64,000 bases of DNA from Neoechinorhynchus agilis (lineage: Eukaryota; Acanthocephala). The stretch spans positions 124,001 to 188,000 of the forward strand of contig CM121343.1 in NCBI GenBank assembly GCA_051530055.1, in the 5' to 3' direction. The notes under the pieces were generated by a model. It saw only the letters and a list, made by a program, of their open reading frames with translations, was not told where the DNA came from and ran no database searches. This document shows, piece by piece, positions 25,561 through 36,044 of this stretch (the first letter of the stretch is position 1; every line of letters starts with the position of its first letter). A program made the translations under genes and the position numbers.

Positions 25561-27806
25561 TGAACGTTGTTTCGTTTTTATGGTGGAATTGTTTTAGTCT
25601 GTTCACTGTGGTTCACTCAGTTACCATCGTCGAAAGGACGGATACAGCGTTCCCCTTGCAAAGCTGGACTTATGTTTGGCAGAAGAAATTATCCTGTCTT
25701 CGGATCGTCAGTGATTTGTCTGAGTCTTTTAGACATTTGTTTGACCAGGTCCTGCGCCGCGGTTCCGAACGACCGTAGCGTCGCAGCGCCAACGAAAACG
25801 AAATAATGATTTCGACCCGGGTCCAATTGTTTCGTCTTTTTGCGATCCTCTTTCTAGCAACACAATACCTTTTGGAGGTATCTTTTGTGACCATGATTTC
25901 CAGAACTAGATAAATACTCAATTATATAGATAAGAAGGGATTAACTTAGACGAATACAGCAGCCACATGAATTCAAGGCAATTACTTTATCCGCTACAAA
26001 CGATTCTAACAAGCACGTGAATTTTATACCTTTGAAAAGTACCTTCCATTGCAGCTTAGATGTTGAAAACAAGATTAATCCACGGGCGGTGTTGAAAAGG
26101 CGATGGATGCAAGGAAATGATGGAGAGCATCCTTCTAAAATAGTGTTGTCCTTTTGGGAGATAAATGAAGTTTAGAATCAAAATCATCGTTTCAGCGGAG
26201 AAAAGTAGCGTATGAACTAAGAAATGATTTATGCGAATCGCTGCAAAAATGGTGTAAAAAATTATTTTAAATAAAATGTTCCTTTCGTAAATTCATGCTG
26301 CAATCGGTAAAATTGTGCCAACCTGGATGACTAATTGCAACGGTAAGAGGAATTCAATCACTGAAACACGTTATCAAGGAAGCTAATTCCTAAGAAATTC
26401 TCAGGCGCCGTGTGCATTCTTGAAGGCGAAAATTGGCTGTGAGGCTCGATTTTCGTTTAATCTTAGAGGGAGTTCTGAAGATGAAACCCGAGGAATTATA
26501 GTGTTTTTAAATTTACTCTATTGCAAAGAATAAAAACCAATACCCAAATGGCGTTTTTAAAGTTATCGAAAATTGGTTTATAAACCTGTGCTTTCATGGT
26601 TCTTAAGTCTCGGATATAAAAAGAGTTCTACACAATACCACTGTTTTCTGGTTGATAGTATCTAAAGTAAGAATTTACGATACGTGCTATCGCAAGTAAA
26701 CAAAACATTCTTTTTAGAGCAATAAAGTACAATTGGACTCTAATCAAATCGTTTAACTCCTGACAAAACAAACAATGACCCAGTGTCGGGATAATAATAA
26801 CACTTTCTATTCAGTTTCCAATCGGGATTTTCCACATTAGAAAACCTTCCGCTGTTCCTTGCTGCATTGATACACGATATTGATCATAAAAGACGGTAGT
26901 TCATTGGATTGAGTTCTACGATATCTAGTCCCTGTTTAAAGTTAAATAGGGCTTTTCCTTGTAAAAATGTCTCAGATAACGACAATCCTTAATTCGTATC
27001 ATTATTTTTCCTGGTTAGAGGTGCGCAAATTGCAGATTTAACTATATCGACCTCTCTTCTTCACTATTCTACTTTGTCGTTAATTCAAAATCGTCTTCGT
27101 CTCGGCTATTCGATAAGTCTCGCAGTCCTTGGTAATGGCGGGTTTCTCCCATGCGAACTGTCCAAGGAGGAGCGGTTCAAACAATGATAAAACCGTGATG
27201 GAGAACTACAACTCATCACTCTCGTGGAAAATTCTACTTCGCCCCAAAGGGGATTTTCGAATGATAAGGCAAATGACGATCGATGCTGTAACCGTTGGGC
27301 AAAGAGCAATCACGATCAATACTCAAGTTGATTTTACACTGAATATCCCATATAAATGACCTGAAAATTGAATTGTTCGTGTATTTATAAGGCGGATAAA
27401 TTGAAGTAATCTATTAATTCAATCGGAAATTTCAGCACTATAAAAAAATAGAAATTATTGATGCGGACGAGAAGTCCAAATTTCAAATAGCAGACATTTG
27501 AGCGTTTTAAATGCAACTCACCTCCAGAGCAAATTATGCATTAGAGCGCATAAAATTATGAGCCAGGTTACTACATCCCGAGTCCTCGTCTAAGGCGACG
27601 GCATGAAGCCACACCGATCTCTTTCTTCAGAGAAGTTATTGAATCACTTAGACTCTGGTCAACTGGAATTTAGCCCTGAATCCCTGCTTCAGGGTGGATG
27701 GGTTCGATTCCACGATCGCCAATGACGCACAACCAAAAAGGAACGAACTACTGCTGAAGGGAGCACCGGGGGAGGTATGTGAGGATCGCGAGGGATGCGT
27801 ACAAAA

Positions 27807-28385
27807 CCCCGGATTTATCCTAAATGAACCTTCCCAAAATCGATTTATTTATTTTTGTAGCCTAAATTTCTACAAATTTGCATTAGATTTTTAGCTCTTG
27901 CGCTGGATATAGAATTTGTGGGATCTCAAAACGTTTAAAGCTTCGATTCCGGCATTTGTCTCATAACAAAACCGGGAAAGTTTATTTTTAGTGCTGATGA
28001 TATTTTATTCGCGTTTTTTAGAGAATAAAAAATAGAAATTATAACATTACCGATTAAATCGATAACGATTAAAAAGTTTTCAAAAACGCCGATAGATATC
28101 GTCTTCGAAAAACCCCGGATTTATCCTAAATGAACTTTCCCAAAATCGATTTATTTATTTTTGTAGTCTAAATTTCTACAAATTTGCATTAGATTTTTAG
28201 CTCTTTCGCTGGATATAGAATTTGTGGGACCTCAAAACGTTTAAAGCTTCGATTCCGGCATTTGTCTCATAACAAAACCGGGAAAATTTATTTTTAGTGC
28301 TGATGATATTTTATTCGCGTTTTTTTAGAGAATAAAAAATAAAAATTATCGCATTACCGATTAAGTCGATAACGATTCAAGAAAA
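27807..28385. repeat. Direct tandem duplication of ~300 bp, with a third partial copy
   Basis: Copy 1 (27807-28078) and copy 2 (28110-28385) share nearly every base from aaaaccccggatttatccta through the stretch ending accgattaaatcgataacga. A third, shorter and more diverged copy starts at 28384 (aaaaacccggttgtatccta) and runs to about 28445, overlapping the 3' end of the histone-like reading frame. The repeated unit may therefore come from that gene's 3' flank. Confidence 0.85.
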
Positions 28386-28429
28386 AAACCCGGTTGTATC
28401 CTAAATGAAACATTCCTAAATCGATCCAT

Positions 28430-28838
28430 TTATTTTCTTGAATGTTTTGATCCTCGAATACGTCTTGCCAACTGCAAATCTTTGGGTATGATGGTAACTC
28501 TTTTCGCATGGATTGCGCAGATTTGTGTCTTCGAAGCTGCCATCCAAAAAATATTCCGTTGCCTCTTTCGGGAGCGTAAAGCGCAGCCCCTTGCCAGCGC
28601 ATCAGTACGGAATGCTGGCTATCTCTCTTGCGAGTCGCTGGATAAGTCGACGGCTTATCAAGAGGTCCGTCGATCGTTTCAAACGTCTTATCTCCTTATT
28701 TGCCACTGTCCCTGGCTTAAACCTGTACTTCTTGCGCGTCTTAGTCTTGATTGTCGTCTTTGCTTGCTTGTCTGGACTACCACGTTGCGGAAGGACACTT
28801 CCCGTCGTTTCCTCAACAGTCGGTTGCTTATTGGTCAT
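28430..28838 (-). pseudogene. CENP-A-like histone H3 variant, frame-broken
   Basis: From ATG 28838 (good Kozak context aacaATG) a ~50-residue tail unlike canonical H3 precedes RKKYRFKPGTVANKEIRR, LKRSTDLLISRRLIQRLAREI. This is the H3 alpha-N and alpha-1 region in a CENP-A-like form. Further on, in shifted frames, come [11 protein letters not shown], then [16 protein letters not shown], then [22 protein letters not shown] and a stop at 28430-28432. The tryptophan in RWQ replaces the H3 phenylalanine, as in many centromeric H3s. Three frame changes (around 28615, ~28575 and ~28520) separate the blocks. Their spacings are too tight for introns, so this is a pseudogene unless the assembly has indel errors. 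The strong residue conservation argues that it broke recently. A processed copy cannot be excluded, because cenH3 genes often have few introns. Confidence 0.8.
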
Positions 28839-28924
28839 TGTTACTTTTGTTGCTACTTTAACTAAAAAAGGATTTTTGTACATTTAAAATGTCAGCATTT
28901 CTGATTCAATCTTTTAGTTTTCAT

Positions 28925-29345
28925 TATATCCCTCATTCCGCGCCACTCCAATGGGCCGTTGTTATCACGCTTGCCGTGTTGCCCCGTTGAATAGCCACAC
29001 TCAAGCGTTGGATGAGGTAGTTCCTTTGTCTGTGATCTCCGCTGGCTTTTATGAGTAGTCGACCTATCTCCGCGCAAAATTTCATCGCCGAAACTCCAAA
29101 CGCCCCATTTGTCTCCACACCGAAAGGAAGGAATAGGTGAGTCTTTTCCAGCTCAGCGTATTTCGCTGTCTTCCTCCTTTCGACCGCCGTCGCAGCTCCT
29201 CCCGGTCCTGATATTGCATCACTTCGGTTGGAGGGTGCTAACGAATCGACGCATGTGGCGTCCCAAATAAGGCATTTTCCTTCTTTCCATGGGAATATGG
29301 TCATCCCATCGGGACGTTTGCCATCTGAGCGACACAGGTGGTTCG
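28925..29345 (-). mobile_element. LINE C-terminal domain with PD-type nuclease-like signature, fragment
   Basis: The minus strand reads RSDGKRPDGMTIFPWKEG, KCLIWDATCVDSLAPS, THLFLPFGVETNGAFG, AEIGRLLIKASGDHRQ and LIQRLSVAIQRGNTASV. This block is familiar as the C-terminal part of many invertebrate reverse-transcriptase polyproteins. The KRPDG...WDATCVD pattern looks like a PD-(D/E)xK nuclease, as in the restriction-like endonuclease of early-branching LINEs; that assignment is from memory of the pattern. The frame is open from ~29345 to 28933. No reverse transcriptase lies next to it. Two shorter relatives sit at 61690-61860 and 62540-62700. Confidence 0.65.
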
Positions 29346-29639
29346 GCTCTATGACGATATTTTCGTGTGCGTAATTAAACCTGTTTTTTCTAACAGGAAG
29401 TCGGCGATCCAGCTGTGTTTATGGTTAATATTGTATTAAGGTTTTTATGTTCAATAAAATGTGCCTAATTATTTGGGTCTGATCATTTCTGCGTATGACG
29501 ATCTTTATATTGTTTCAACCTCATTTCTCAGAAATAAGTGTCTTAGTGTACTTAGCTGAAATGAATAAGTTGATTTTGTTTATCATGGTTTCTCTCATGA
29601 TTAATACTGCACACTTTGTTAGCTCTCCGGAATAAAGAC

Positions 29640-30060
29640 TGTACGTAATTTAATGGCTTGAGGCGAGTTGGTTTTCCACGATGTGATTTACCAACAGATT
29701 CCAAGTTTCCGGTGTATGGAAGTGTTTACTTGACGACCTGTTTTCTTCACTCAAACGTCGAGGATAGTTTTTGTCTTTGTAAGAGATTGACCGTTGAGTT
29801 GTCTTGTCTTTATTGTTGAATAGATGCGTGGATTTGAGCACGCAGAAAACGTCGTCGACGTATCGCGACCATTTTATCAGAAATTCTACTATAGACTTAA
29901 TGCTCCCAATTCGACACGTGAAGATCCGCTAATGCGTACCCTAAGGGGACCCCACCGCCACTCCGTCAATTTACTCACATATTAAAAAACTTACAAACAA
30001 TCGCTGAAGAAGATCCGAGATAGTGGATCGAAATATCCAATAAAATCTTAATTTCATTTA
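29640..30060 (-). mobile_element. Penelope-like element fragment (reverse transcriptase core) with adjacent hammerhead-like motif
   Basis: On the minus strand from ~29960 one reads GVAVGSPLGYALADLHVSNWE and, in a neighbouring frame, RYVDDVFCVLKSTHLFNN. These match the conserved catalytic region of Penelope-like and related reverse transcriptases, including the YVDD active site. The fragment is broken and incomplete. At 30004-30036, on the plus strand, CTGAAGA, an extra A, a GATCC/GGATC stem and GAAA form a hammerhead-like core. Penelope-like elements are known to carry such motifs in their terminal repeats. Confidence 0.7.
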
Positions 30061-30319
30061 TTTTCTCCTATCGACAAATAACAATGAATTATCTTTTCAA
30101 CAATTTTCCCAATGACCAGGCTGACTTTCTATTTGTCGAATTTAGAAATTTCCGTCGACTGATAAAAAGTCGAAATTCTTCGCATATTTTTAAACGTGGC
30201 CAAAAAGTAATCGAAGTCCATGTCGGTTTTTTTAATTAAGAGGATTGAAAGACTATTGGATTTTATGATTTTTTTAAGAAAATCAAAATTTTTGCTTTAA
30301 GCAACCGATCGTTCTAAAT

Positions 30320-30790
30320 TAAATTTATCAATAATGGATAAAATAAGCGCAGTCCAATCTTTATTCCGAGGAGCTACCAAAGCCTGCAATATTGATCATG
30401 AGAGAAACCGTGAGATCGATAATATCAGTAACGTGTTTAAAAGAAGGCACTATCCGGATTGCACTATACGACAGGCCGACCTTATCGACCTAAACCCAGC
30501 AGTGGTATTCATTCGATCTGAATTCGTTGATGATTTTTGCTCTAATCTTTTACGCTGGACACTTGGAAATTTAAAATGCCCGGCTCGCCTATATCACAAG
30601 AGAACCCCGACAATCACGGGCATCTTTAAAAGAAAACCTCAGAAAAATGCAAGTTCGGATCTTGTATACCGCGCATAAATTGACAAAAGAGCTGTTCAAA
30701 AAATTACAAACAGAGGAATTGGAAATGATCAAGTACAAAATCGTGCTCCACCGCCTGTATACGATTTGGCATTGCTAGAAAAGGATGATG
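30320..30790 (+). mobile_element. Penelope-like element fragment (post-RT linker region)
   Basis: The plus strand reads KISAVQSLFRGATKACN, EIDNISNVFKRRHYPD and, after a gap, TITGIFKRKPQKNASSDLVYRA. The order 'short helix with AxxLxxRA, IxxxFxxxxYP, then KRK...S.VVYxI' is typical of Penelope-like proteins just before the GIY-YIG nuclease. The recognisable region fades after ~30790. It lies in opposite orientation to the RT fragment at 29.6-30.0 kb, so the two are separate insertions or a rearranged element. Confidence 0.6.
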
Positions 30791-31640
30791 TGAACACCGC
30801 AGATTTCTTCAGAATGTGAAAGTATCGAGCGCGTCCTCGGAATAAGTGAGAATGGTCAAGCTCCACAGGTCGAGTTGAGAAGAGTTCCAGGATTATAGAA
30901 CAAGCGTTTGTGTGATAATCTCAATCAGATCAGAGTTGAACAGGTAGCTTTGACTGCGATTGATCTAATTGGTTTTGTAAGTATTGAAACTTTAGGTTAA
31001 CCGATCGGTGATTTAAGGGTTTCTATCATCCAAAAACGAACCCAGTCCATTGTTTCTGCGTTCAAGGATCCCGCGACTGCTTTATAGATAATCATTAGGC
31101 TAATCTCTCACTATCCAAAACAAGTCTAAGATTATACTCCTTAGACATTGTACCCAGTACCTCGCTCTGGATGTTTGGCATTACCTGTCCTTTAGCAGTA
31201 TCTAAAGTTTCTAGCCGCTTTTCTGACTACAGTGTCCATAAGTTGTTCGGCTACATCACCATTTCGCTCTAAAACGCTGACTGCTATGTTGGATAAGGGA
31301 GATTAAGGTGATTGAACTTTTTCTCTTTTGAAAAATTATTATGCTTTTTTTAATTGACGCACAAGTATTCCGCTCCTTTGTATTCTCAGGGAATTAAATT
31401 TCGAACTTTAAACGCGAGTCGCATTATTTTTAAATTGATCATATCTAAAATTGCAGTCATCTATTGATTGTCTATAATCTGCATTCTGGAAAATTGTTCG
31501 ATGATCACAATAGACATCTCTAGAACGCTTCTTAAGAAAATTAAACTATGGTGGATGGAATTTCAAACATGTATTAAGCTTTACACTTAATTCATTCAAA
31601 ATGTTAGATTTGCTGCCCTATTGAACGTAACGGCATGATA
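30791..31640. other. Intergenic, nothing recognised
   Basis: AT-rich non-coding DNA downstream (transcriptionally) of the arginine-rich repeat gene. No motif-bearing frame or RNA gene was seen. Confidence 0.5.
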
Positions 31641-31768
31641 TTCTAGCGTGTAATTTAAATTTAAAAGCCTTCCACAATCAACCATCGTTATTATTATGAC
31701 TTTTATTAGAAAAAGTCTAAACCCCATGCTGACATATACAGCTTTGAATTATATAAAGTCTACGGTTT

Positions 31769-32806
31769 TTAATTTTTCTCTGAAGTAGCCTCTTGTGCAG
31801 GTCCCATTGCCATTCGCTCCCTTGCACATTTTGCCATGTAGTCGTCCAATTGTTTGTCGAGAAACTCCAATGTCACGCGAGGACGTTTTCTGATCGGACA
31901 ATCATTTTGTGGCTTCGACTCTCTTTTTCTACCTTGCTGGAATCTATTGAACTCGGACGACCACGGTCTTGTTTCACTCTTTTGGCGATTGTCCTGTCTT
32001 CTTTGTGCCGATTCACCAATATTTAATTTGGTAGCCTCTTGTGCAGGTCCCATTGCCATTCGCTCCCTTGCACATTTTGCCATGTAGTCGTCCAATTGTT
32101 TGTCGAGAAACTCCAATGTCACGCGAGGACGTTTTCTGACCGGACAATCATTTTGTGGCCTTGACTCTCTTTTTCTACCTTGCTGGAATCTATTGAACTC
32201 GGACGACCACGGTCTTGTTTCACGCTCTTGGCGATTGTCCTGTCTTCTCTGTGCCGATTCACCAATATTTAATTTGGTAGCCTCTTGTGCCGGTCCCATT
32301 GCCATTCGCTCCCTTGCACATTTTGCCTTATAGTCGTCCAATTGTTTGTCGAGAAACTCCAATGTCACGCGAGGACGTTTTCTGACCGGACAATCATTTT
32401 GTAGCCTTGACTCTCTTTTTCTACCTTGTTGGAATCTATTGAACTCGGACGACCACGGTATTGTTTCACGCTCTTGGCGATTGTACTGTCTTGTTTCCCG
32501 CCAGTAATTTCGATATCTTTTATAATTTCGGTTGTGTGATGGCGGTCGATAATTAGAATTTCGATTGGCTCTCCATTGAAGTTTATAAAAACTACTTTCA
32601 TTATCTTGGCGTCGCCGGCTAACATTTTGTGAGTGCCGTGTTAAGTGATCGCCTCTACGCTCGAAAGCTGGCATTTGATTTCGGTCTCTGTTGCGTGGTT
32701 GGTGATAGTTTGTTGACTGTCGATTAGTTTCGATTCGATTTGAACGTGACCAAGACTGTTTTGATCTCTTGAAGATTGGTGAGTGATCACTGATTCGCCG
32801 TTGCAT
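31769..32806 (-). CDS. Arginine-rich protein with three 82-aa repeats carrying UAP56-binding-like motifs
   Basis: A single open frame of 345 residues runs from ATG 32806, with AATAAA on the minus strand at 31702-31707. Residues 1-110 are rich in R, N, S, Q and Y with little hydrophobicity, suggesting a disordered, RNA-binding tail. From about residue 112 come three 82-residue repeats (246 bp each, in frame). Each contains PWSSEFNRFQQGRKRES, QNDCPVRKRPRVTLEFLDKQ then LDDYMAK, and CARERMAMGPAQEATKLNIG. The LDxQLDxYMAK core resembles the C-terminal UAP56/DDX39B-binding motif of the export adaptors ALYREF (LDAQLDAYNA) and CHTOP. I infer an mRNA-export or TREX-adaptor role, not proven: no RRM is present. 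The repeat-to-repeat identity is very high, so the repeat is young. The gene is the likely parent of the 36-45 kb array. Confidence 0.75.
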   Translation of the reverse strand: MQRRISDHSPIFKRSKQSWSRSNRIETNRQSTNYHQPRNRDRNQMPAFERRGDHLTRHSQNVSRRRQDNESSFYKLQWRANRNSNYRPPSHNRNYKRYRNYWRETRQYNRQERETIPWSSEFNRFQQGRKRESRLQNDCPVRKRPRVTLEFLDKQLDDYKAKCARERMAMGPAQEATKLNIGESAQRRQDNRQERETRPWSSEFNRFQQGRKRESRPQNDCPVRKRPRVTLEFLDKQLDDYMAKCARERMAMGPAQEATKLNIGESAQRRQDNRQKSETRPWSSEFNRFQQGRKRESKPQNDCPIRKRPRVTLEFLDKQLDDYMAKCARERMAMGPAQEATSEKN

Positions 32807-33859
32807 CTCTCTTTAAGTTGTAAAATATCGCAATTGTTATCGATAGACGTTATATTCGAAGGAAGGAGATACGATCGTGGGTTTGTTCGAACTGTTAATA
32901 AATAGTAAACCGAAGCTGTTGATAAACTTATTTGTTAGTGTTAGGCTCGCTTCTCACGTTACCACGTGATCATTTCTATTGTTAGCTGCCTAATAAATAT
33001 GCCTTTTAATTGCTGTTAATTAGAGAACATCATAATATTTATAGAGTTTTACGAGACCGATAATTTTTACTTTGATATTACAAGCGATTGACTTGTTTGA
33101 CTATCTGATAAATTTTTGCTGGCAGCGCTCCCAAGCCAAAAGCGTATAGTCCTCATGCCATAGATGTTTTTAGGAGTGCCAATACCTTGAAGTAATGGAA
33201 ATTTACTTAAAAGGAGGACAAATGAAATCAGCAATCGATGTTCGTTAAAGATGAGAAAATCGATACCTAAAGCTCTATAGGTACGTTAAAAATCCAGTTT
33301 CATTAGATTGGGGTCCGAACATATCGGAAAAGTTGACAATATAATTAAAGTTCGATCGTAACTATTTTATCGTCACGTTTCCTGTAGAAAAATTAGCCGG
33401 AAAGGATGAATAGAACGCCAAGCGACAAATCTTCAACTGAAGCTGTCCGTGCAAGTTACCAGCTTAGCAAGGCAGTGGATAAATGTCGCAAGTTCTTAAA
33501 CCATTCGTGAGAGAACTCATGTTTTAAAGCCATGATTAGCTTTAGAGCGTTAATCAATTTACACGCTACACTTTGTCGACTAATGAGTCGTTTTTGCATA
33601 ATTTTGGAATCTTATTCCGTGGCGGTTAGTATTTGTTACTGATTTATTGAAACCTTTGCTTTGTAGCCAGCCAAATTAAAGTCACATCCAAAACTGCAAT
33701 GACCAATATATTCGCAGTCGCAAACACATAGCGAAAAGTTCACCAAAGCGATTCTCCACCATTTCAAAAGACATCAAATTATGTTTCATCGCAGAAATTC
33801 TTAACCGTGTTAGCAACATTCTATTTATTAAGTGTATAATTCTAACAAAAAGGTTATAT
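32807..33859. other. Upstream region of the repeat gene and 3' flank of the next gene
   Basis: About 1 kb of non-coding DNA. It should contain the promoter of the arginine-rich gene and the 3' UTR of the 286-aa gene, whose AATAAA signal sits on the minus strand at 33824-33829, ~30 bp past its stop. No other feature seen. Confidence 0.5.
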
Positions 33860-34868
33860 TCAGTTTTCATGTTCCCGTATAAGCCTCTTCACAAAACTTT
33901 CTCCTGCAGGATCTCTTCCTTTCCCGAATACTCCTTTGAAAAGGAATTCCTTGTTCCTAATCCTCATGAAAACGTTTCTAATCTTGAAATGTTGTACGTC
34001 CCATTTCATATATTTTGGTTCGCTAATTCCAATAATTATATCATCGGTCTCAGGGTACTCTTCGACGTCTTCACCGCTCAGAGAATCTGCCGAATCAATT
34101 GTTATCCTTTCACTTTTATCAATTTCTACTTTTTCAATACTTTCTTCACTTATATCACCAATGTCACTGTCTTCTATCTTGTTTTGCATTGAATCTTCTA
34201 AAGACAAGTCACTACTATTTTGATTCATCGAGTCTCCAACACGAGTCCTGGCCTCCATCCTTCCTCTAGTTAAAGTTTCTATCTCGTTAGATCCATCGAT
34301 ATCACACGTATCGATTGAAGAGACGCTTACAAGGTCTTCCTCCATATCCTCTAACATTCTTCTATTTGAAATTAGTACCTCATTCATTTCATTGATATTA
34401 GACGAATCGATTGAAGATATGCTTATAGCGTCGTCATCTTTGCTAACTTCATTATTTGAACCAAATCTTTTAAATGGAGCAATTCTTTGCAGCACTTCAT
34501 GATCTAAGCAAATTAGAGTTTGTTACAATTGTTAAGAGTTCAAGCCGAACCTACCCGCTGGCCCACCAAAAGTTCCAGCCTTGGTCAACAAATCAATCCA
34601 TTTCTGGCGTAATATTAGCAAAACTTTAAAATGATAAATCTAAATTAACATACCTCCTTCAATTCCGCAATTTTGCCTGCTTCAATACCTCTCCTCGAGA
34701 ATATCGGTTCTAGCCGTTTACCAACTTCCCGTATCGCCCCATAATATTGATTTCTCTGCGGAAATATAAATTTCTTATTAGATCAATAAAGATTTCTTTT
34801 ACCGTTGTAGCTGATCTTCGACTGGTCGCAAAATGAATTGGTCTTTCACATCCCCTAGTTCTTCCCAT
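33860..34868 (-). CDS. Unrecognised acidic, serine-rich 286-aa protein, four exons
   Basis: Exons 34803-34868, 34654-34755, 34555-34603 and 33860-34503 join in frame across introns of 47, 50 and 51 bp, all GT-AG. The start is MGRTRGCERPIHFATSRRSA. The N-terminal third is basic and probably helical (NQYYGAIREVGKRLEPIFSR, KIAELKEKWIDLLTKAG). The middle is acidic with repeated ISISSIDSS / SVSSIDTCDI motifs, possibly casein-kinase-2 type sites. The C-terminus turns basic again (WDVQHFKIRNVFMRIRNKEF). I do not recognise the family. The clean splice pattern and the poly(A) signal at 33824-33829 make it a real gene. It sits between the intact UBM-like gene and the expanded copy, on the same strand as both. 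Confidence 0.8.
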
Positions 34869-36044
34869 TATAAGATTTTATCCTCTTTGCTGAGCTTCCG
34901 GGATATTTTGTGGGTATCACAGATACTATTTTTGAGTGGGTTTATCGATGTATATTAATGTTTTTGGGAAACCTTTTCGAACACAATATTTGTTGCCATC
35001 ACAGAATATTGATGATCCTTAGCGTTTCTTCAAAATATGTTATTCAAAGACTATTTTTTAGCACAAAAGCTTTTCTGTTAACCTTTTATTTAATATGAAG
35101 TTTGCGTATTTTAAATGGGAAATTTAATAAAATCAGCCCCATTGCAGGTTCGGCAATGAACTACCCGTCGGCTCTGATCAACAGAAAATGTTATTTATGT
35201 AATTTATCACTGGTTACACAATAGGAGAAGAGTCCAAAAAATCGAGATCTCCAATCAAAATAAACCGATTGATGTCGTTTTATTAAAATTTAAATTGTCT
35301 ACGTTAGCCAAATGTTCGTAGCGGACGTCTACCGATTTTCAACTGTTTAGCTAATTCTACCCCGATGTTTGATTGCGCGAGATTTTCTTTAATAAATGGT
35401 AAAATACATTCCGATCTCTCCCAATTGAAAAAATATAAACTGAAAAAATAATATGAAGTTCATAAGGTCAACCACGTAGAGCACTTAATACTTCTTTGAT
35501 CGTCAAATTTTATCTTATTGAATTAAAAGTTGGAGAATTCTAGTAAAGGACGTCTTTTTCAAAAATTTAAATACTGCAACAGTTTTGTCTCATTTAAAAA
35601 ATGAAAATACATATTAAAGTAGCCAATTAAATTGCAACATTTACAGATATTGATGTTGTGCGAATAGAAACATTTTTCGCACAATCTCCAATTCTGCAAC
35701 TTTAAACTCATGGCAGAATAAGTTATTTCCGGTAAAAGGAAACAAAATTATGAATACAGAAAATACTGAAGATCACGTTTCCGGAAGCATCAAATATGGA
35801 AAATAAATTTTCTATTCGACATTCAACTCAATTATTTAGATCGAAACAATTATTTTACTCAACGCTTGATTTCGACCGATCCACGAAACAGCGATTTCTT
35901 AACAGTCTGGGCTTTTTGCTTTCCAATTTAATAAAGACAATGCAATCGAAATTTAGAAGATCATTTTTTAGTACTTCAATAGGCATTAAGAATTCTTTGC
36001 CATATTCAGGGTTTGTGATCGGATATCATTTTTGTTCACGATGC
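34869..36044. other. Intergenic, AT-rich
   Basis: About 1.2 kb between the 286-aa gene's start and the duplicated 3' flank at 36045. It should contain that gene's promoter. I see no gene, RNA or repeat boundary. Confidence 0.5.

Larger units (their letters stand above)
23948..27806. other. Gene-poor region with relics
   Basis: About 3.9 kb without a convincing gene. It contains a foldback at 24640-24780, a run of C near 25121-25130, and a possible diverged relative of the 2-6 kb satellite at 25430-25560. A 98-residue minus-strand frame at 24987-25283 and frames near 25540-25920 show no clear family motif. The stretch 26000-27100 is plain AT-rich DNA. Confidence 0.45.

Noticed and set aside
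27640-27720. tRNA-like T-arm (ggttcgattcc)
   Set aside because: No matching acceptor, D or anticodon stems could be placed around it.
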